The position numbers and the translations under genes are program-made. The notes below the pieces were generated by a model, which saw only the letters and a program-made list of their open reading frames with translations, was not told the DNA's origin and did no database searches. Shown here piece after piece: positions 31,001 through 45,500 of a DNA stretch of 64,000 nt (positions within the stretch are counted from its first letter, which is position 1; every line of letters begins with the position of its first letter). Source of the DNA: Phallusia mammillata (Eukaryota > Chordata > Ascidiacea > Phlebobranchia > Ascidiidae); contig QLIY01000122.1 in NCBI GenBank assembly GCA_003260075.1, positions 174,292-238,291 on the forward strand, read 5' to 3'.

Positions 31001-33204
31001 TAGGTTAACTATCCAGCGCTGAAATAATAAAAGAGTTTAAAACAGAGGTTTGTAGCATCTAATTTACCGCTTGATAGATTTTAAAGACCAAATTTTTGTC
31101 TTTAAATCTACAGCTTACTAATATCATAACAGATAAATCGATAACTTACTAATATTGAACCCCAAATCATGTCAAACTTACCAAATTGATTCCCGGTTTA
31201 GAACCTTATGAATTAGACGTCGTTAAAGACAAAATATAAATATCTATTTCCTTTAGCGTTTGCAACTTTCGTTGGTCAACATGCAAAGTAGAACTTATAT
31301 GTAGCGAATACCTAACAACGGCTTCCTGCGACTGAATACTTAGATTCGCCACACTTATGGCTGTAGAGCAACATTACCTTAGCTTTCGTAAACAAAGGCA
31401 ACAAACATCAAAAATGAAAGTACACATCCTACTAACGCAACAGGTGGTTTTGTTTAAACGATTTCTAATGATCTTAAGTGACTGTACGTGCCTTGTGGAA
31501 CATTTTTTCGAATGACAATGATCAATTAGACTACAATGTTTTAACAATACACTGCAGTTAAGGCCTTTGTCGTGTAACGTCGTAACTTAATCGCGTTTGT
31601 GCATAACAGGTTAATAAAGTCTACTTCCGGAAGCCAAACAAGTTAAACTTCAAACAGGACGACTGGTTCAAACAGGATACAAAAAAGGATTTGAAAGACT
31701 GAGCTAAAACTTGCTAAATTTACAAATTGTTCTGTCCCCCCCCCCCTGAACATAAATTCATAACCGGGATCAGCCCTGAAGCGTCTATGCAGACGCTGCA
31801 TTTTGTGTTGTATTGTCACCTAACAGTTTTGTAAAACGTATATTTCATAACATCACCACGTTGGAAGCTACCTGATATGCAACTATATGTAGTATATGCA
31901 ATAGTTTCTGTTTCTTAGCTGACCCCCCCCCCCTGTAAAACGTATATTTCATAACATCACCACGTTGGAAGCTACCTGATAAGCAACTATATATAAATAG
32001 CAACTATACAGTGCTATCTGACTCGGGGGCATTTCAGTTGAACTATAGTATCACCTATACAGCTTCAAACAGCCAAGGAGGCCAAAGTTGTTACAACTGT
32101 TCGTTCCGTGTTGCAATTCTGTGGGCATGATACACAGGAAGCGCCCTCCACAGCACTATTACGTCACTGCTGTACTTAACAAAGCCAGTGACGTCACTTT
32201 ATAGACGTGCGGGCGTTTTGTGTCACTAAGAACTAAACGAAACGACGTTCAAGGCGGTTCCTATATTCAGTTAATAGCTTTAAATGCGTTTATCTATACA
32301 TACGTGTATTCTGTATTGTAAGGCTTGAGACACATGTACTTATGTTTCGAAAAAAACGTTTGCCAAAATGTTGGATAGTTGCCACAAACAAACCAAACAT
32401 AACATACTGTGCTTTGTCGATACGTTGTTTAATCGATTATGGCCAGAAAAACGACAATGCGCATGGTATGTAGTAAAACGTACGAATGCTTGACTGTTGC
32501 AAATAGGGCAGCACAGTTCAAAACCGGAAGAACAGTTTAAAAACACTTGCACGTCGATCTGAATGAGCCGCAAAAACGCAAATTTTCCATAAAAAATGCT
32601 CAAACTTCTATTGTTTTTTGGCAATTTTGGTTGAGAACACAGTCATTCCCTAATGTCCACATACTATGAGTAAAACCCTGAAATAAGGACCAATAGGTCA
32701 AGCTGCTGTCATTTTGGAAGGATTGTAATACAAACTAGCACAGTTCAAAATTTTATTAGGTTTGTTTGTACAAAAATAAACTCGGTAATGCACAAGTCAG
32801 AAATAAAGGGTCAAACGTGAAACTCATTTGAGCGTGACCGAAACCGAAAATTCACTGAACCGAAACAAAACGTGCAGTGAAAAATTGCCGCAAATCCAAA
32901 AATAAAAAACACAAAAAATAGACGATTTTCAATCTTCAGGGATTTAAACTACCAAAATCAAAATCGCATACAATCTAAATGTTAAATTACATGCCATACA
33001 AACAGGACAAAACAGTCGATGTAAAGTATAAGCAAACAAATAAATGACTTCTTTACAGAAACAAAAAAACATTTTGTCAGGAAAGATGCAAACCAATCTG
33101 AACACAAAAATAGGGGTAACCATGCGTTCATTCCAGTCTGCTATAAGTTGATTTGCAAACCTGATTCGGTGATGTGACGTATTCAGTGGTGACGTAATAT
33201 GACG
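31001..33204. other. Spacer between IFT52 and the Src-family gene
   Basis: Holds the 5' flank of the kinase gene and the 3' flank of IFT52. A CRE-like TGACGTCAC lies near 32188. A duplicated block GTAAAACGTATATTTCATAA occurs at about 31832 and 31936 around a C run (31921). A further C run is at 31736, next to GGGATCAGCCCTGAAGCGT, which also occurs near 21548. No protein-coding exon is recognised. Confidence 0.45.
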
Positions 33205-36200
33205 TCATGGGGTTGAGGAGCCGGCGCCCATGTCGTGGTCCTGAAAAATACATCGGCATTTTGAAGACATAAAAAAACAGAAAATGCTGTAAATGTTGTC
33301 TGATTAATAACATAACTGTTGGAGAACTGCTACACATAATATATAATGAAATGTAGGTACACCATTCACGTTTTTTAATGAAATTTGTTACATACAAGCT
33401 CCCTGGATAACACGTTTTTGCTTAAGGTACTTTTTTCAAAGCTGTTCTATAAGCATTACTAACTGTGTATGCTAGTTTGTGTATTAGGCCCATAGATCGC
33501 ACAATGTAACGTAATTATCATAACAAAACAAGTACCGCAAAGGGTTGGACGTATAAGCATTACTAATTGGGGTCAAAGACCAAAAACGATTGGACTCACT
33601 AGAATCGCCTTCTTGAATTCGACGATCTGAAACAGGACGTGTTCTAGAATATGTTTCGCATCCCGTTCGTCCTTGGGCAGCTTAGGCGAAATTCCCAAGA
33701 TGTCTCCACATTCGCGCACGTAATATTCCAAGTCCTCGTCGTTGCCTATTAACAACACCAACAGCGAAATCAGATTAAGCTACTGCTTCAATAAATAAGC
33801 ATTCAGTGCATTTACCCTGATGAAGGCGACCTGTATAGGACGTCGAAACGTCGGAAAAAAATACATTTGCCAGAGGAGCTCTATAAACTTGCTACTGCTT
33901 CAATTTTTGCCACAACATTTTTTTTGCTACAGATTAAACTACTACTTAATATTTCGTGCTACAAAGAATTCATACCAATATTTAGTTTTTAGACTATACT
34001 TTTATTGTAATGAACTTCTTAACTTAAATTAGGAACATTCATTTTTTTAACAGTAGCGTAGCGTATACACTTAAATTCGTGCCAACTGCGGTCCCTTCAT
34101 AAATATAAGTAATTTTGAAGGTATTATTAGACATGTAACGGCCTTAATCGACAGAAAAAAACCGAGATGCTTCATTTTGTCAAACGTTGCTATTTCGACT
34201 TATAAGAAGGCCTGTGTATATTATACACTGTATAAGGTTGTTAAATTTTAAAAAAGAAAATTTGGTGTAATTGTAGGAAAAAATACATACACGGCAGATT
34301 GAGTTCGGAATACTGTTAGTGACGTAACAAACTGACTCGAAAAGGTGGCGCAGTTGCTGACTTACATTTGTTTGTGATTTGAGCTAGACGGACTTTTTCG
34401 GACGAGAAACAATCGTCCAGGTCGAACAGATCGAGAGGCGGACCAGGCAGGTCACGGAACTCGGGTGGGAAAACCTAAAAAAAGATAGTTTTTACAAAAG
34501 TTTCTTGGTAATACCCATTCGGCAAAGCTGAACAATTGTGGTTAAATACCAAACAATTGCATATAAGTAAGGTGCAGACAGTGCACACTGTTTTGACTTG
34601 TAAGTTCTCATCAGTGCAACTGGTGACAAGCAATTGGCAAGGCAGTTACAGATAAACTTGAAAATTGAAAGACCTTAGTTTCAAGACCATTTGAAATCCT
34701 CAAAATATCAAAAAAATCATTGATTGGTCATTTCATGATTGCAAGTCCGTCGCAAGACTATAAAAAACCCTTAGGCATGCGTAAAGAGAAATGATTTGCT
34801 TTGTTTAAACTGATTGAACAACATTCTACAAATATTCCTTATTTTGCACAGATTTCTTCAGAGGGGAACCCACTGGGGTAGGGGTAAGGTATGTTTGTTC
34901 TTTTGATTAGTAATCTTACCGCTGGCTGCAAGGGAGGAAGCGGAGTGTCAAAGTTTGGAGGAATAAGAGTCAAAGGTTCATGCTTGATGCTTAGCTGATC
35001 AAATGCACTGTGAAGTAATAAGTCAATGCATAAATACTATATAATACAGTAACTCCAATCCTTATGGAAACAGAAAACACCCACATGCAGCAGTTATTAG
35101 CATAAAAGTTTACCACTGGCTTGACATGTAAAATGGAAAACACATTGCCAAAGTATTATACCACATGAATTTTTCAACTGTTTAATTCTTACTTTAAAAT
35201 CTTGGGTACAATGTTGTTGTCCATTTTGAAAAGTTGTTTGTCAAAGAGCTGTGTAAAGTCGTTAGGAATGTCGTCCCCTTCTTGCAAGCAACTTTTCAGT
35301 CTGTAATAAAATATTGCCACATAATACAATTTACATACATACCTAACACAAACCAACTTCATGACAAAAATAACTTGCAACCTATTTAACACTTAGGTTT
35401 GGGTCTTTTTTGGCTTCGACCAAAGTTATTTTGAATTGACCTGCTTTTACAAAAAAAACCTCAATATTAAAAATGACATTCAGTGGGAAACTTAACAATA
35501 GCCTTATAATGAGCAAAATCTAGACTAAAGCATTACTATGAGGGTTTGAATTGATCAGATTTTGCTGATAGTAGTATAATGTTACCTGTCTGCTAGCTTT
35601 TCAGTGTGCGGTAACATGTGATAATCAGATATTTCTGGGTCTTCTGCATCAATTGTGTTCAGTTCTATGTCATCTGTTGTCAGCCATCTCATCACAACAT
35701 CCTACAGAGAACAGTTGTGTCAGTTCTGTTTATTTTTTAGGAGCCAAATTATTTTAAATATCTGCCTAAAATTTAAAATTATCTCAATTTATAGGATCAA
35801 TATGCCACTTATGCTTTGGATCAAGCACAGAGCTGTATTTTAAATTGTTTGAAGTAATAGTGGCATGAGAAGATATATATTTCCGGCTGGGATTTTTTGC
35901 AATAACAAAAATATCAATGCCAAAGAGATAAATCCTACCATGACTTTTGCATTTTCTTCTTTGTCCAAGTATTGATCATGAAACATGTGAACAGAACCGA
36001 CCACTACCAACTTTCCACTGGAATGCTAAAATGCAAATAAATTAACAAAACACAAATTATTCACAAAACTTATCAACGTTTTCAAAGAAGATATGTTACT
36101 AAGCCAGTAACCTATATAATCCATACTTAAGAGTCATGAATACCCCCTGCATAATTTCTTGCACAATCATTTATGCTTGGTTCTTAAGTATTCACCAACA

Positions 36201-37936
36201 AGTTTTTGTACACCAATTTTTACAAAACACGACCATAACAGTAGACCTACTTTTGACTTGTACATTGCAATGACTGGTCTGTTCACTGGAATACAAGCAG
36301 ACCCTGTTGACAGGACTGCAGTTGATGGTTTGGCTACATTTAAAGTTGCACCATAGGGGTAGACAAACTGCAGTGCCCTGAAAAAATCAAAATGGTTATC
36401 CATTAGTCAGTAACAGCTGCTTTTTACAGTATAAGTGTGTGTATAGTTTACTGTGAAATCGAGCTGACTCTGTCTTTTTCATCGTCATCTAGTCCTGGAA
36501 CATATTTTCCAGCAGCACGACTGATTGCACGGTTCAGTACCCCATTGCTTACCAAGGCTTCCTTTGGATGAAAGTATTTGTAATACACACTTCTCACAAC
36601 AGCATCTGAAAACAAATTGAGATCGAATTTACTCTGCATATACAAACATGGATTATCCAAACTTTCAGATGTTTGAATATGTTTATGTAATCCAATTGTG
36701 CAAGCATTTGACTGCTTATAGTTTTGATATAAAATTACTTTTTACTTGTGTATTAGGTACAGAAAATAGTAGGTTTATTCATCTAATAAAGGTACGATGC
36801 ATCATGTGTCTTGTAATTGTAACACTACCTACCATTGTTAACCATGATGCCGTAATCTTCAAGTAGAAAGTTGATGTTTGTATTGAAACTCCCTTCTCCA
36901 CCTTCACCCAGCATCACTAACAGACTCCCGCCACCTTCTATGTATCGTTTCAGATTGTCAAACTACGAAAAACAAAATGTGAAATCAGCATTAAAGTTTT
37001 CTTGTTAATGAAATCTTCTTTCAAGTAAAGCAAGACTGCGATGATTCAGGGCCGTTAAATAAAATCAGGAAATTTGGTTTTATCCCAGTCTTACATATCT
37101 GTGTTTTCGGACATGATGATGCTTCGAAAAGCGAAATGCATTTGTTTTACGGTTAACAATGTGAAATTAGCTTATAATAGCGACAATTAGAATCACAAAA
37201 ACTACTAAACTTATTACTACATAGCTAAAATACAACATAAGCAAGCTCATCAGAGTAATGACAAATAATGTAGGTGCAGTATATGTATAGGAATGAAATG
37301 TGTTTTTGTTATTACTTCAAATGTGCTGAACTTTTCTCTGGGAGCAGCAATAACAAAAACACGAGCTTGACTTAATCTGTCTTCCAATATCTCATCTTTG
37401 TGTCTACAATAGAGAAAACAAGTTTAATGGGTAAAGTGTTTCTTACAAATACAAATTATCCATTTGGAAAGTATATACACCAGTCTGTAGAATATGGCGA
37501 TTCCGACAAGATCTTGGGTGTACATAACCAACATGTCCCAAAATGTATTGGTATTTTTTTAAACATGTCAAAAGACTAATTTTCATGCTTACTCTATTGT
37601 GAATGTCTGAAATATATTTAACTCCACTAGATTTCATAGTTTTCAACAATAGTCTATTTATTTTGATCTGCACTCACTGTGCAACTTTCCATGTGTTTCT
37701 AAGTTTTCTGTGCCATGATTTATAGCCATTTCCAAGAGTGAACAATTCCTTCTTGGTTTGATCAAACAAAATCATGTTTCTAGAAGCTTGTTCATCCATG
37801 CCCTTAAAACAAAACAATATATATGCATATAGTGCTGTTTTGACATGAAATTAGCAACGACAAAACAAAATGCAAATTTTGAAATATGTTGTACTTTTCA
37901 AACACATAAACTTACCGGTTCGGGAGCGGGAGGCAT
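33205..37936 (-). CDS. IFT52: Intraflagellar transport protein 52 (IFT-B core), complete
   Basis: Core subunit of the IFT-B complex that carries cargo along ciliary microtubules. Exons: 37936-37916, 37802-37678, 37403-37316, 36962-36833, 36605-36452, 36377-36251, 36025-35939, 35701-35586, 35300-35193, 35007-34920, 34474-34366, 33745-33600, 33240-33205; 1335 nt, 444 aa (human about 437), phases consistent. Diagnostic stretches: NGYKSWHRKLRNTWK, APREKF, GGGSLLVMLGEGGE, NINFLLEDYGIMVNND, YFHPKEALVSNGVLNR, SRAAGKYVPG, HMFHDQYLDKEENAKVMDVV, IDAEDPEISDY, EPLTLIPPNFDTPLPPLQPA, and LPKDERDAKHILEHV. The N-terminal part is the GIFT domain; the C-terminal part binds IFT88/IFT46 partners in known homologues. 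The first exon codes only seven residues (MPPAPEP). Confidence 0.97.
33796..33893 (+). repeat. Retroelement-3'-end-like sequence in IFT52 intron 11
   Basis: ACCCTGATGAAGGCGACCTG is followed by ACGTCGAAACGTCGG and then CATTTGCCAGAGGAGCTC. The same 'CCTGATGA...GTCGAAAC' layout appears in the Penelope-like fragment at 23890-24420. A related inverted piece is at 46018-46060. Short fragment, no ORF. Confidence 0.5.
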
Positions 37937-39508
37937 GGTATGGAACCCACCAAATGTTTTCACTCAATTCTCTTCGTTATGTTAAGCTTAAATTTACGTT
38001 TTATGCCAGTAATAATTTCAGAAAACAAACCAAGCTTCTTTCGTAACTATGTACTCCTGTGCGAAATTTCAACACTGCATTGTCAAATCCGGATCAGTGT
38101 GGGATTATTTAAAAAACAAATATTTTTTAATCTTTTGCCTAAAAAGAAAATTAAAGGCCAAATAATAGAGAATTTTGAACTTATAAGTACATAGGTGTAA
38201 AAAGTAGTGGTAAGATAAAATAGATTGAATTTTTAAACAAGTTTGCGTTAATTTTTACCCACGCGGCTCAGGATTTATTTATTGGTTGTCTAACAATCTG
38301 TAAATCCAGCGGTAAAAAAACAGGTGATTGAAAAATTGAAAATCATGATTGCCTTCATTTATTTTTTTAATTATTTGAAGTATTGCTTAAAACTTTTTTT
38401 CTTCTCATGTTTGTACAATTTTAATGTTACAAAACTTGAATAACAATTTTGTATTTTTCCTGGTTCGTCGCAGAGCAAACATAATTTTGCTTAAAAAAAC
38501 ACTTTTTATACAACCTATATTATAAAAGTACTTACTGTAAAAAGTAAAAAGAAAATTTGTATCTGGCCAATCTTTATACGCTGTCTGTGCTTAGTTTAAA
38601 CCGTCATGGCTGAGCAACTTCCCGCAAAATCCGCCTTCACAACTTTCGAGTTCTGACGGTCTGCAACTTTGTAAACGTATTTTACCCCTTTTTCTGATTA
38701 CAATAACAGTCTTTGTCTGATAATTGCAAGGACTTAAACACATTATAACATGTCCAATTATTTAACAAACTAACTTTCCACAGACTACATAGGTCGTCTT
38801 TTTACGCGTTTTGTGTAGTTGGCAGTTAAATGAAATGGAGTATGATACCCACTGAAAATTTGGAAATATATGGATTGCAATATTTGTACCGGATGTGCCA
38901 TTAACCTCAACCCATGAATCCACTACATGTAAGATGTATTTAATGATGTTTACATGTTATTTTATCATGATAACAGCAATGTGTCACTCTATGTAGAAGT
39001 ATCGTTTATGTAACAACCCTTTTGTATACCATAACCCGTAAATGCCATAGACAAAGCACTTAAAGGCAAAATTGGAATTTGTAGGTGTGAGTTTTTTTAA
39101 TTACTTTTTGTTGATATCACTAACATTACATCAAAATGCACAAATCTTTATTGATCACAGTTGCAAAGTATAAACAACAAGCTACATATGTACAGAACTG
39201 CAAGATACTGTAAAAAAATGTGCCTGAGCAATATGCATGTTAATATAAAAAGAAAATTTTAAGGCAACTGACAATTGGCATTTCCTTTTCATTTTTAGGA
39301 ATGAAAATTTGCTGAAAAGCAAGGCAACATGTTGCTGCAGAACAACTACATAGCAAAACAAATATGTTCATCAGTTGGTGTACATCACACCGCAAAACAG
39401 TGTTTCAGTGATCAAAATACACCAACAGAAACAAGGTGAACATTACTAACTTGCTAAACAAAATTTGCTACTACACAAGTAGGTGATCCATACAAATGAA
39501 GTTTTGAC
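37937..39508. other. Spacer between IFT52 and the mucin-like gene
   Basis: AT-rich; the IFT52 5' flank lies at its left and the mucin-like 3' UTR at its right. Reading frames here are Lys/Phe/Ile-rich and unconvincing. No repeat or RNA gene was recognised. Confidence 0.4.
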
Positions 39509-42500
39509 TTAAATTGATATGTTAACCAACAATAGTGAGATTATAGTAAAATAAAGACTGGAAACAGTTAAAGCTGGACGCAAAGTAATTGCTGAACTTG
39601 TGGTATCAACTACTGTGGTAGTGGTGGGGATGGTAGTAGTAGTTGGTATTGTTGTGGTTGTCATTGAACTAACAGTTGTTGTCATTTTGGCATTTGTTGT
39701 TGCAGAATTTGCTTGGGTTGTAGTGGAGCCACTAGTCATTGTCATGATAGTTGACTTGGTTGTTGGGCCTGTCCCAGTGCTGACAGTTGTTGCTGTTGTT
39801 ATGTTTGCCGTTTTTGTTGTAGAACTTGCAGCACTAGAACTTGCATCTGTAGCCATGTCCCCCCCCCCACAGTTGTTGCTGTTGTTATGTTTGCCGTTTT
39901 TGTTGTAGAACTTGCATCTGTAGCCATGCTGACTGTTGATGTATGTATGTCTGTCATAGCATTTGCTGTTGCTACATTCACAACTGTTGTAGGGTTAACA
40001 GAAGTTTCCTCTTTCATTGGTGTGGAACTTCCAGTACTGACTGTTGTTATTGTTTCCATGGTAATTGTTGATTCATCTGATGCATTTGTTTTTGATGTAG
40101 GGCTTTGTGTAGTTCCCACTATTGTTGTTGCTTCTGTCATGCTTGGGGTGGAACTTGTTGTCACCGTAGAATTTATGTTGCTTGTAGTCATAGCAATAGT
40201 TACTGTTGGTGTAGTTTGTAATGTAGAACTTGTGACTGTTTCTGTTGCCATGTTGGTAACAGATGTAGTCATACTTTGAAAAGCAGAGGTGGTTTGATTT
40301 GCCTGTGTATTTGATGAATTATTTGAAAGGGTTGTAGCAAACGTTGTTGGATCTACAGGCATGGTTGTTGAGTCAATAGACAGGGAAGCTGTTGTGTTGT
40401 CTGTTGTAGCAATCACTGTTGGATCTACAGGTGTGGTTGTTGAGTCATTAGACATTAAAGCTGCTGCACTGTCTGTTGTAGCCATCGCTGTTGGATCTAC
40501 GGGCATGTTTGTTGAGTCATTGGACATGGAAGCCGTTGCGTTGTCTGTTGTAGCAAACATTGTTGGATCTGCAGGTGTGGTTGTTGAGTCGATAGACATG
40601 GAAGCTGTTGCGTTGTCTGTTGTAGCAATCGCTGTGGGATCTACAGGTGTGGTTGTTGAGTTGATAGACATGGAAGCTGTTGCATTGTCCATTGTAGCAA
40701 TCGCTGATGGATCTACAGGCATGTTTGTTGAGTCATTGGACATGGAAGCTGTTGCGTTATCTGTTGTAGCAAACACTGTTGGATCTACAGGTGTGGTTGT
40801 TGTTTCATTGATGGGTAAATCAGTTGGATCTATGGGTGTGGTTGTAGAGTCATTGGACATAGAAGTAGTTGTGTTATCTGTTGTAGCAAACACTGTTGGA
40901 TCCACAGGTGTGGTTGTTGTTTCATTGATGGGTAAATCAGTTGGATCTACAGGTGTGGTTGTAGAGTGATTGAACATAAAAGCTATTGCATTGTTTGTTA
41001 CAGCAGTCGCTGTTGGATCCATGGGCATGGTTGTTGAGTCATTGATTGATAAATCAGTTGGACCTACAGGTGTGGTTGTAGAGTGATTGAACATAAAAGC
41101 TATTGCATTGTTTGTTACAGCAGTCGCTGTTGGATCCATGGGCATGGTTGTTGAGTCATTGATTGATAAATCAGTTGGACCTACAGGTGTGGTTGTAGAG
41201 TGATTGAACATAAAAGCTATTGCATTGTTTGTTACAGCAGTCGCTGTTGGATCCATGGGGATGGTAGTTGTTTCATTGATCGGTAAATCAGTTGGATCTA
41301 CAGGTGTGATTGTAGAGTCATTGGACATAGATACTGTTGCACTGTCTGTTGCAGCCAATGTTGTTGGATTCATGGGTGTGGTTGTTGAGTCATTAATTAA
41401 TAAATCAGTTGGATCTACAGGTGTGGTTGTAGAGTCATTGGACATAGAAGCAGTTGTGTTATCTGTTGTAGCAAACGCTGTGGGATCTACAGGCGTGGTA
41501 GTTGTTTCATTGATCGGTAAATGAGTTGGATCTTCGGTTGTTGCAGTTGATAAATTGACTGATGTCCCTACATGAGACAATAGAGTATTAGTATCTATAA
41601 AGTACATGGGATATATTTAAAATACTTTTGTCGTCAAATTGTATAGACCAGTAGACCTATAGAGAAGTCCACAACTTGGCAAAGTGCAATTTAAACAACT
41701 TGGCAAAGTGCATCTAATGGTCCCAGGAGTCATGGTTATGTGTAAAATTTACCACAAAAATGACAAAATACCTTCCATCATAAAATCGGAGTCAGTGGTT
41801 GATTGTGCTTGAGTTGTGTTGATAGTAGCCATGCCTGTCAAGTAAGACAAAATATATCGTTTTAGTATGCTGACACTCATTTTATACAGGTACAGACACA
41901 CACCCTGTGTTTCTAGTTTCAGGAGTACAGTTCAACCTTAATTGAAAAACTATGCAATGGTTTATATGTAATTCATTGTGTTACTATTTTCCTCTTCCGC
42001 CAGTTTTATTACTGCAACCGTTATATATTTATTTATGCTATGTGACGAATCTGGATTTTCTGTGGCCTTTTCAATGGTTTTGACATTGTGCAATCGTTTT
42101 ATTCATAAACGGTGATAAAAATACTTTTTCACAACGCAAGCAGCAAAGTGTAGTTACAAAGTCATCCTAAAACTTCCACGATACAGAAACACGCATTTAA
42201 TAAACGATACAAAGTAAATGTTATGGCACGCGAAAATTCAAACCAATTTGACACAAACTAGAGTTGTGAGTCCGGCCGTGCGTTTCGGACCGGGTTCGGG
42301 TTGGATTCGGGCTTGAGTTTCACTGAACGGGTCTGGCCTTACACTCGGCCGCATTTTTCACCAACTTTCAGGTGTGATTTGGGCTTTGTTAAAAATAGGT
42401 TGTGGTGGGTTTTGACTAGTATTTACGGGTTTGGCCCTAAATTCGGGTCCGTCTGCAACTCTGGCAGAAACGGTTTAAATTAGGACTTTTCGTAACCCAC

Positions 42501-45500
42501 CGTAAGTTACATGAAATGTCTATGTCAGTGGTTCTCAACCAGGGCCTAAAAGCCTTTTTGTTTTTTGATAACTTTAACTTTATTCCTAATTTAATCAACT
42601 ATTTTACACACTATTTGTCTATATTGGGGTTTTAATGATTATTGATTCTTGTTTACTCTATTCGACCTGTTTGAAGCCGAAATTAGTACCGGATTCCAAC
42701 ACGAGTTTGTCATTTACATTTTTAAGGGGGGCACAGGTCTTACAGGGACCCCCCCCCCCCGAAAAGCCCGGCCCGACTTGCAACTCTGACCCCGCGCTCT
42801 ACTGCCATTGTGAACAGCTGACTTCTCTTTGTTGCTCAACACAACAAGCCGCATCGTTTAAAATAGTGGTTTGTTACCGAGGCCCCATCATATTTTTCAA
42901 TCATACCTAGAGGCACGCACAGCATTAAACCTTCAAACACAAAACTGGACGAAAAAAAGCTAGAGCACTACCTTAAAAGTACTTGAGACGTTATTTTATT
43001 TCAGCTTTTTAAACATAAAACACGTTTCTATATATTACGATTATCAATCTGATTTCGGTTAAAACGTTCTTACCAACATGCACCAAGATGGGCGCCAATA
43101 TCAGTTATTTCCAAAAACTGATTTTTCTGGTTCGATGCAGCTCTTCTCTACATTTGTTTTAAATGATTATAGTTTCCACCACCACCCCATAGTTTGTCGA
43201 CCACTGGTTTAACGTATTATCAAGGTCTTTACGAATAACCACTTTGTTTCGAATGCTAATAGTCAAGCCACATCTTGAACTCGGCCAGAAAAGTCCATCT
43301 GTTTTACCGACCAACAAAGCGATGATTTTTCTCGTTGATATACAGTGCATATGGGTAATAAACTATTTAAAAATTGATAAATTGCTTCTTTGTTGTTGTT
43401 GTTGTTGTTGTTGTTTTTGTGGAATTTGGCACCCAACAAATACATTATATCTTTTATGAAATTTATAACAAGATTTAAGTTTAGTATTTTTAAAACCCCC
43501 CCCCCCAAAGTTACTTTTAGGGGGCCACGGTCTACAAAAGGTTGAGAACCACTGGTCTATGCTTTAGCCTTGCCAATACACATGATTTTTGAGTCGGAGG
43601 TAAAGCAAAAAAAGAAGTCGCCTTTGTGAAACAAATGTTTCGAAAATAACCACAAACAGGTTTGATATTATCGGGTCTTACAAATGAAGAAAGCGAGCTT
43701 GGCTTTGTGGTTTAGGCTTTTTCCTGGTATTTGTCACAATACGAGAAACGTTGGTGCCCTTGCGAACCCCGCGCTCTACTGCCATTGTNGATTTTTCTCG
43801 TTGATATACAGTGCATATGGGTAATAAACTATTTAAAAATTGATAAATTGCTTCTTTGTTGTTGTTGTTGTTGTTGTTGTTTTTGTGGAATTTGGCACCC
43901 AACAAATACATTATATCTTTTATGAAATTTTTAACAAGACTTATGTTTAGTATTTTTTAAAACTGCAAACTGACATTCTGGAAGTTACAAATATTCGCTG
44001 TCAGATCAGTTTGCAAAAAACGTTTACGTCGATTTTAAGGTCAGTTAGTTGTTTTCAGTATCTGTTGCCATGTGGTGTTTATAAGGCTGTTTTTAGGTCG
44101 AATTTTTTGCGTACGTTAAACACACTTTTTGAAAACAAAACGTTTACCACGACTTGCAAAGTTTCGTTAGTTGCTGGTTTTTATAAAGTTGATTTAATGC
44201 TTGAATTTTCTGTAAGTTAACCACACTTTTTAAAAAAAAGTTTTTTTACGACTTTTAAAGTCACGTTTGTTGCTTTTCTTTCATGACAAAATGGCTTCCT
44301 GGTGCGTCGCATTTTTAAATCTGTAAATATGCAGTCAATGTTGATAATATCCAGATTGTAGATAGGCAATGAAGTAATGTTGTCATTGGGTAATGTGAGA
44401 TTTGATGATTTGTTCTGCGTTTTTGGATTTAATTTCTGCAGTTGTTGAAAAAACTGATTTAGTGGTCGAATTTTCTTATCAATTAAAGGTTAAAGGCTCA
44501 TTAGACACATAAGGTTTTATCAAATGTAGGAAAGCAAAATCACCTCAAGGGATTATGCATAATATAACCCTTGCTTACAAAACATGCTAATGTAAATGCT
44601 TTTTCTAAATGTGAAGTTGTCTGCACTCACATCGCAACGCTATTTTTGTCTCAATTTGATTTTCCTATGACACATATATTGCACAGTATCGTTATATATC
44701 CGACAGATTTCTAATTGGCCCTAAATCGCCGTAGTATATTCACTGTCTCATATGTCGCAAGACTTCCTTCAATTAAAAGTCGTTAATATTTGGGTAATTG
44801 ATATATCATCTTGACCTGGTGTTTACAATGCGCAAAATGTGGTGCCAAATGTTACCAATAGGGTGGCTTGTGAAAATAAAACCAAACGATAGTAACTTGT
44901 GACGAACGTTGAACACAATTTCTACATGTAGTTTCGCATTTTATCTGAACCCTGCAGTTGGAGGTTTCATTTCTGATAAGCTACACTAAGGCGTCCAGTT
45001 TTTGAAAAAACCCCCCCCCCCACTTGTGACGAACGTTGAACACAATTTCTACATGTAGTTTCGCATTTTTTCTGAACCCTGCAGTTGGAGGTTTCATTTG
45101 TGATAAGCTACACTAAGGCGTCCAGTTTTTGAAAAAAAAACACTATAATCGCCGATTTATTACTAGCGTTGCCAAAAAAAATGTTTGGATTACGTCGGCA
45201 AACATTTTCTAGCTACGATACAGTTAAGGTTACCAAAAAAGTCATAAAGTTGTTCAGTGCATGTGTTACATTTTGTACCGTATAAAAACGCTGATTAGCG
45301 AGAGACATGGGGCTGTTAAGTACTATAAGTCGATGACACCCATGTTTTTTCCTATTGCCACCGTATATTATGTATTGTTTCTGTGCGACTTGTTAAACCT
45401 CATTGACGGCTCGATTTGAAGTTTGCTGATCTCTGCTTTAGGCTCGGTTTCCTAACCTGTGGCACTAAAGTAGGCGGTACGAGATATGGTACCAAAGTTA

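Noticed and set aside
39600-39908. Hydrophobic Val-rich plus-strand frame resembling a membrane protein
   Set aside because: Antisense of the mucin C-terminal Thr-rich region.
40361-41524. Long plus-strand Val-rich frames (106-202 codons)
   Set aside because: They are the antisense of the Thr/Pro mucin repeat; repeats free of stops on one strand are often open on the other.
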